Assembly (NCBI GenBank): GCA_964581605.1
Contig: CAZOPF010000002.1
Span: 62,001 to 126,000, forward strand
DNA length: 64,000 nt
Reading direction: 5' to 3'
From: CAADGU01 sp964581605
Lineage (GTDB): Bacteria; Chloroflexota; Anaerolineae; Promineifilales; Promineifilaceae
The notes beneath the pieces were generated by a model. The model saw only the letters and a program-made list of their open reading frames with translations, was not told the DNA's origin and did not search any database. The position numbers and the translations under genes are program-made. Of this stretch, positions 60,418 to 64,000 are shown piece by piece (positions within the stretch are counted from its first letter, which is position 1; each line of letters begins with the position of its first letter).

Positions 60418-61830
60418 GTGTTTCACCACTCGACCTACATCTCTCCCTTCACCTGGCGCTATGGCGGCGAGACTATGCGCCAGCTATGGTCGGAGGAGCA
60501 TAAACGGCGGTTGATGCGCCAGGTATGGGTGGCGCTGGCAGCGGCGCAGCACCAGGCCGGTATGGTCAGTGCGGCGCAGTTGGCCGACCTGCAAGCCCAT
60601 CAAAACGACATTGATATCCCCCGCGCCCTGGAAATTGAAGCAGAAACGCGCCATGACGTGATGGCTGAAATCCGTACCTTTGCCGAACAGTGCCCGGTGG
60701 GGGGCGGCATTATCCATTGGGGGGCGACGAGTGCGGATATTACGGATAATGCGGATGTGCTGCGGCTGCGGGAAGCGGCGCGGCTGGTGCAGGTGCAGTT
60801 GCGGGAACTGCTGTTGCTGCTGGCGGAAAAGATTGAGGCCACTGCTGACCTGCCCACCATGGCCCACACCCACATCCAACCGGCCGAACCCACTACCCTG
60901 GGCTACCGTTTTGCCGTCTATGCTCAGGATTTACTTGACGATTACAACAATCTCCAATCTTTGATTGCCAATCTCAGAGGTAAAGGATTGAAAGGGGCGG
61001 TTGGCACACAGGCCGGTTATGCGGAATTGCTGGCGGGCACAGGAATATCGCCAGAGGAGATGGAGGCGGCGGCGATGGCGATTTTAGATCTGCCCTATTT
61101 CCCTATTGCCACCCAGACGTACACGCGGCAGCAAGATTTGCGGGTGCAGCAGGTGTTGGCAGGCATGGCCGCGTCGCTGCATAAATTTGCGTTGGATTTC
61201 CGTATTTTGCAGTCGCCGCCGTTTGGAGAATGGGCGGAACCGTTTGGCAAAGGGCAGGTGGGGTCGTCGGCAATGCCGTTTAAGCGTAACCCGATTAACG
61301 CCGAAAATATCTGTTCGCTGGCGCGGTATGTGGCCGGGTTGCCGGCGATGGCCTGGGACAATGCCAGCCAGGCGATCTTAGAGCGCAGCCTGGATGATTC
61401 GGCGAACCGGCGCGTGTTTCAGGCGGATGGTTTTCTGGCGATGGATGAGATGTTGCGGCGGGCGATCCGGCTGGTGCGGGAGATGGCAATTGATGAAGGG
61501 GGGATTGCCCGGAATATGGCGATTTATGGCCCGTTTGCCGCTACGGAGCGGGTGTTAATGGCATTGGTTTCGGCCGGGGCCAGCCGCCAGGATGCACATG
61601 AGTGGATTCGGGAGGGGAGTTTGCGGGCATGGGCGGAGATGAAAGAGGGGGGAGCGAATCCGTTGGTGGGGATTTTGGCGGGGGATAGCAGGATATTGGG
61701 ATATTTGGGGGCGGAGGATGTGCGGGGGTTGATGTGGGCGGAGGGGCATGTGGGCACGGCCGTTGCCCGTGCCCGCGCTTTTGCCCAGATGATACAGCAG
61801 CAAATGACCTCGGAACCCGTAACCAGGTAA
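60418..61830 (+). CDS. purB: adenylosuccinate lyase
   Basis: A 470-residue fumarase/aspartase-superfamily lyase. The three conserved regions are visible: IHWGATSADITDN, TMAHTHIQPAEPTT, and the signature VGSSAMPFKRNPI. It acts twice in purine synthesis (SAICAR and adenylosuccinate). The start is GTG at 60418, immediately after the repeat; no strong ribosome site is visible. The stop codon TAA lies in a short GTAACCAG tandem at about 61819-61836, another half repeat. Confidence 0.95.
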   Translation: MFHHSTYISPFTWRYGGETMRQLWSEEHKRRLMRQVWVALAAAQHQAGMVSAAQLADLQAHQNDIDIPRALEIEAETRHDVMAEIRTFAEQCPVGGGIIHWGATSADITDNADVLRLREAARLVQVQLRELLLLLAEKIEATADLPTMAHTHIQPAEPTTLGYRFAVYAQDLLDDYNNLQSLIANLRGKGLKGAVGTQAGYAELLAGTGISPEEMEAAAMAILDLPYFPIATQTYTRQQDLRVQQVLAGMAASLHKFALDFRILQSPPFGEWAEPFGKGQVGSSAMPFKRNPINAENICSLARYVAGLPAMAWDNASQAILERSLDDSANRRVFQADGFLAMDEMLRRAIRLVREMAIDEGGIARNMAIYGPFAATERVLMALVSAGASRQDAHEWIREGSLRAWAEMKEGGANPLVGILAGDSRILGYLGAEDVRGLMWAEGHVGTAVARARAFAQMIQQQMTSEPVTR

Positions 61831-61843
61831 CCAGGTTTGGGGC

Positions 61844-62045
61844 TTACGGTAGCGGTGGCGGAGCGAATTTCTGCACCGAGTTGCCCGCTTGATTGCTGAC
61901 GTAGACGTTCCCGGCAGAATCAAATGCCAGAGCAACCGGGCGGCGGAAACGGCCGTTGCCCGCTCCTGGCTCTGGCAGGCGGCCAACAACACCAGCAAAA
62001 GATAAACAAAGATCGTTTTTTCCCACAGTTTATTCCATACGGGCG
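61844..62045 (-). pseudogene. remnant of an NHL-repeat lipoprotein gene
   Basis: One frame gives KTIFVYLLLVLLAACQSQE, a lipoprotein signal with lipobox LAAC. A second frame, overlapping just downstream, gives PEPGAGNGRFRRPVALAFDSAG and then NVYVSNQAGNSVQKF, one NHL repeat. The two join only if a frameshift near the lipobox is assumed. Only one repeat remains, where intact proteins have several. The rest of the 429 bases between purB and the HD gene shows no supported gene. Confidence 0.5.
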
Positions 62046-62218
62046 GCAGCCCACCCACATAAATGAAACAGGACGCTCATTATCTCGTTTTATCCGCGTC
62101 ATCCGCGCCAATCAGCGCCCTCATTTCACAGGAAGCGGCACATTTGCATATGATGGTTAATTCGCAAGCAGTTGCGGAGGCGATTCTGAAACTGGCTGGA
62201 CGAGAGTCGTAATCAGAA

Positions 62219-62270
62219 GCCCGATATCCAATGTCGGATGACGGTTCACGGATGACGTATCACGGGTGAT
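62219..62270. repeat. degenerate tandem repeat (unit CGGATGA) at the HD gene end
   Basis: Copies CGGATGA, CGGTTCA, CGGATGA, CGTATCA, CGGGTGA. The HD gene's TGA stop is formed in it on the - strand. No clear opposite arm is seen, so it resembles a single-arm member. Confidence 0.6.
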
Positions 62271-63105
62271 TGTTCTGGTTATGCTCCACGTCAAAGACAT
62301 GGGAGTGCATATTGGCAATCCACTGTTTGCCTTCCTGGGTTTTGCGCAGGTAGCGCAGCGCATCTTGAATGTGGGGGCTGACGACGTTCCAGTAGAAGAG
62401 GGTGAAGTTCTCGCGCATATGGCCAGGGCTGGAATAGCCGATCTTTTTGTTTTCGCCGATTTCCTGGAATTCGTAGTAGAGGGCGGGGATTTTGCGCAGG
62501 TAGTCGGGGTCGCCTAGCTGACCGATGAAGTCGGCGGCGCGGGCCAGCCCGGCAAAACTGGCATTGTCTTCGTGTTTGCCATCGTCGGGGATGGGGAAGC
62601 GGGTCATTTCGATGTAAGCGGCGATCACGGCCGTATCCACCCCCGCCAATGAGCCACTAAACCGCTCCAGAATGAACAACTTGCTGCGATCAACGTGGTA
62701 ACGAGTGAGGGCGGCGTCGGTGCTGCCGGGCGGGATGCTGATAGTTTCTTGCCCAATACCGGTGGCATAACGGCCGTTGCCATCCAACCGACACACACCT
62801 CGCACATACCCAATATCATGGCACAGCAGCGCCATCATAAAATGCAGCCAGTCACGGGGTGTCACGCCCCCTTCGGTTAAATGTTTACCCTTGAGAATGG
62901 CCTGCCCCACCAGCGTGACCATGATGGTGTGGTCTACATTGTGGTAGAGAGCGTCCGAATTGGCGATGTTTTCCAGCGCCAGCCGCCCCGTCCATTCCAG
63001 AATGTTGCCGTATTGTGGCTCCAACAAGCTGTAGGTCTGCTGGTACGCGCCCTTTAACTCCTTCACAAAATGCTCAATTACCACGCTTTGCAGGTTTATC
63101 ATCAT
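62260..63105 (-). CDS. HD-domain metal-dependent phosphohydrolase
   Basis: A 281-residue protein. YHNVDHTIMV and LLCHDIGYVRG are the histidine and HD metal-binding motifs, spaced as in 3'5'-cyclic-nucleotide-phosphodiesterase-like and other HD hydrolases. No additional domain is attached. The substrate cannot be read from the sequence. It is on the - strand between purB and purH. Confidence 0.82.
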   Translation of the reverse strand: MMINLQSVVIEHFVKELKGAYQQTYSLLEPQYGNILEWTGRLALENIANSDALYHNVDHTIMVTLVGQAILKGKHLTEGGVTPRDWLHFMMALLCHDIGYVRGVCRLDGNGRYATGIGQETISIPPGSTDAALTRYHVDRSKLFILERFSGSLAGVDTAVIAAYIEMTRFPIPDDGKHEDNASFAGLARAADFIGQLGDPDYLRKIPALYYEFQEIGENKKIGYSSPGHMRENFTLFYWNVVSPHIQDALRYLRKTQEGKQWIANMHSHVFDVEHNQNNHP

Positions 63106-63140
63106 TCAATTTATCCATTACATTATCAAAAGATTCCCCT

Positions 63141-63200
63141 TGTTTGTAGCAGGTAATTTATTGCCCTTCTTTTCTACAGAAGGCGATAAATCGCCCACTA
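63141..63200. repeat. intergenic REP-like palindromes
   Basis: GGTAAT-TT-ATTGCC and GGCGAT-AA-ATCGCC lie within a TGTAGC...CTACAG and CACTACG context. This resembles the dispersed TGTAGGGCGATAAATCGCC type repeats of many environmental bacteria. Confidence 0.55.
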
Positions 63201-63307
63201 CGAGCGGGGTGCGTGTACGTTACTTGGCTTGCCGGATATTGTCTAGACAATCTGGTTACACTTCTCATTTTTAGTGGCAAATTTTACGGCTTGCTCACAA
63301 GTAGGAA

Positions 63308-63341
63308 AGACCTGACAGGTCTCAGAAGACCTGTCAGGTCT
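63308..63341. terminator. hairpin just downstream of purH
   Basis: Perfect 15-base stem AGACCTGACAGGTCT/AGACCTGTCAGGTCT with a 4-base loop. Each arm is itself nearly palindromic. It shares its core with the hairpin at 42467. Confidence 0.75.
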
Positions 63342-63345
63342 GGGG

Positions 63346-64000
63346 CTAATGGGTAAACAGGCGCAGACCGCTGAAGATGAGCGTCATGCCATATTCGTCA
63401 GCGGCGGCGATGATGTCTTCGTCGCGGACGGAGCCGCCGGGTTGGATGATGTAGCGAACGCCGCTGCGATGGGCACGGTCTATGTTGTCGCGGAAGGGGA
63501 AAAAGGCGTCGGAACTGAGGGCCACGTTTTGCAATTTGTCCAGCCAGTCGCGGCGTTCGACGGCCGTGAGCGGGGCAGGGATTTCGGCGAATAATGCTTC
63601 CCACGACGGCCGTTCCACTTCCCCAATTTCGTCCAACACATACAAATCAATGGCATTGTTCTTCACCGCTCGCTGTATGCCCTCTTTGAATTGGAAGCCC
63701 AGCACACGCGGGTGCTGCCGCAGCCACCAGTTGTCCGTCTTGCCGCCCGCCAACCGGGTGCAATGAACCCGTGACTGCTGCCCCGCGCCCATGCCCACCA
63801 CCTGCCCAGCCACAGCGTAACAGACAGTGTTGGATTGGGCGTATTTGGTGGCGATGGTGGCCACGATGAGGTCACGTTTGGCGCTGTCGGGCAGGTCGTG
63901 GCTGGCGGAGACGATGTTGGTCAACAGGCCGGCGTCAATGCGGGCATCGTTGCGGCGCTGTTGGAAGGTGAGGCCATAGACTTGGCGTGTTTCCAGCAGG
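63346..64000 (-). CDS. purH: bifunctional AICAR transformylase/IMP cyclohydrolase, C-terminal part
   Basis: The 5' end lies outside the window; the open frame continues to the edge (VYGLTFQQRR upstream of TNIVSASHDL). The visible 190-odd residues are the end of the AICAR transformylase domain: SAKRDLIVATIATKYAQSN, GQVVGMGAGQQSRV, FFPFRDNIDRAHRSGV and IIQPGGSVRDEDII, all diagnostic. It completes de novo IMP synthesis, upstream of GuaB and PurB. The terminal sequence LIFSGLRLFTH matches the family end. Confidence 0.95.
   Translation of the reverse strand, partial: LLETRQVYGLTFQQRRNDARIDAGLLTNIVSASHDLPDSAKRDLIVATIATKYAQSNTVCYAVAGQVVGMGAGQQSRVHCTRLAGGKTDNWWLRQHPRVLGFQFKEGIQRAVKNNAIDLYVLDEIGEVERPSWEALFAEIPAPLTAVERRDWLDKLQNVALSSDAFFPFRDNIDRAHRSGVRYIIQPGGSVRDEDIIAAADEYGMTLIFSGLRLFTH

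Larger units (their letters stand above)
1448..63613. repeat. dispersed highly iterated palindrome ACGGCCGT (about 120 copies)
   Basis: Span from first to last copy. By hand I count about 120 perfect copies across the window, almost all inside genes, in all three codon phases (Thr-Ala-Val, Gly-Arg after a Tyr/Asn/His/Asp codon, Arg-Pro). One or two would be expected in random sequence at about 55 percent GC. Relatives with one changed flank (GCGGCCGT, ACGGCCGC) are also common. None lies between about 25.8 and 30.0 kb. Confidence 0.85.

Noticed and set aside
8408..62270. Tandem-repeat arms as CRISPR arrays
   Set aside because: Units are 7-8 bases with no spacers, arms are reverse complements, and no cas genes are present.

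Overview
The window reads as a chromosomal segment of a Chloroflexota-like (Anaerolineae-type) bacterium, probably a draft or metagenome assembly because it carries a 100-N scaffold gap. The assignment is an inference from the gene mix (MoxR/DUF58/ABC cluster, a DeoC/RpiB-type bacterial microcompartment, DUF503, DUF4058, Uma2, large alpha-2-macroglobulin, PT-rich lipoproteins). No rRNA, tRNA, CRISPR or phage genes were recognised.

Layout. (1) 1-7.3 kb, + strand: a carrier-protein pathway made of an acyl-CoA-dehydrogenase-type enzyme (5' end outside the window), a stand-alone adenylation domain whose specificity code reads like proline, a flavin-dependent halogenase, a carrier protein and three paralogous membrane acyltransferases. 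This is the parts list for a halogenated pyrrole-2-carboxyl group. (2) 7.4-13.8 kb, + strand: NAD-dependent epimerase, two glycosyltransferases, an O-antigen ligase/polymerase-like membrane protein, a low-molecular-weight phosphotyrosine phosphatase and a geranylgeranyl-reductase-like flavoprotein, which together suggest a surface glycan pathway. (3) 13.8-16.3 kb, - strand: response regulator, cold-shock protein, GNAT acetyltransferase and nucleoside phosphorylase. (4) 16.6-35.9 kb: lipoprotein esterase, VWA (BatA-like) protein, NudC, secreted metzincin, then a - strand block of DUF58, DUF4058, MoxR, a large membrane protein, two ABC permeases, an ABC ATPase and an 803-residue secreted/membrane protein. 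The block is split by an AT-richer, foreign-looking segment at 26.25-28.7 kb. (5) 35.9-44.8 kb, - strand: a bacterial microcompartment operon with three EutN-type pentamers, one BMC-H, two BMC-T, acylating aldehyde dehydrogenase, deoxyribose-phosphate aldolase and an RpiB-like isomerase. Also in it are a zinc-ribbon protein, a receiver-TadZ/CpaE-like ATPase and an unrecognised protein. Signal peptidase I leads it. (6) 45-64 kb: proS, a Uma2 protein, a broken M48 protease, a very large alpha-2-macroglobulin, a response regulator, an alkaline-phosphatase/sulfatase-fold enzyme, lgt, guaB, purB, an HD hydrolase and the 3' part of purH.

Two genome-scale signatures run through the window. The palindromic octamer ACGGCCGT occurs about 120 times by my hand count, where one or two would be expected by chance. 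It behaves like a cyanobacterial HIP1-type highly iterated palindrome and is missing from the 26-30 kb stretch. Second, about seventeen gene junctions carry large inverted repeats whose arms are short tandem repeats of a 7- or 8-base unit. The unit differs from element to element but contains TAA, TGA or TAG. At least ten genes end on a stop codon supplied by such an element. Because 7 and 8 are not multiples of three and the element is palindromic, each one places stops in all frames on both strands and can also fold as a hairpin. I consider this punctuation element, and the microcompartment operon with its built-in TadZ-like ATPase, the best candidates for something undescribed.
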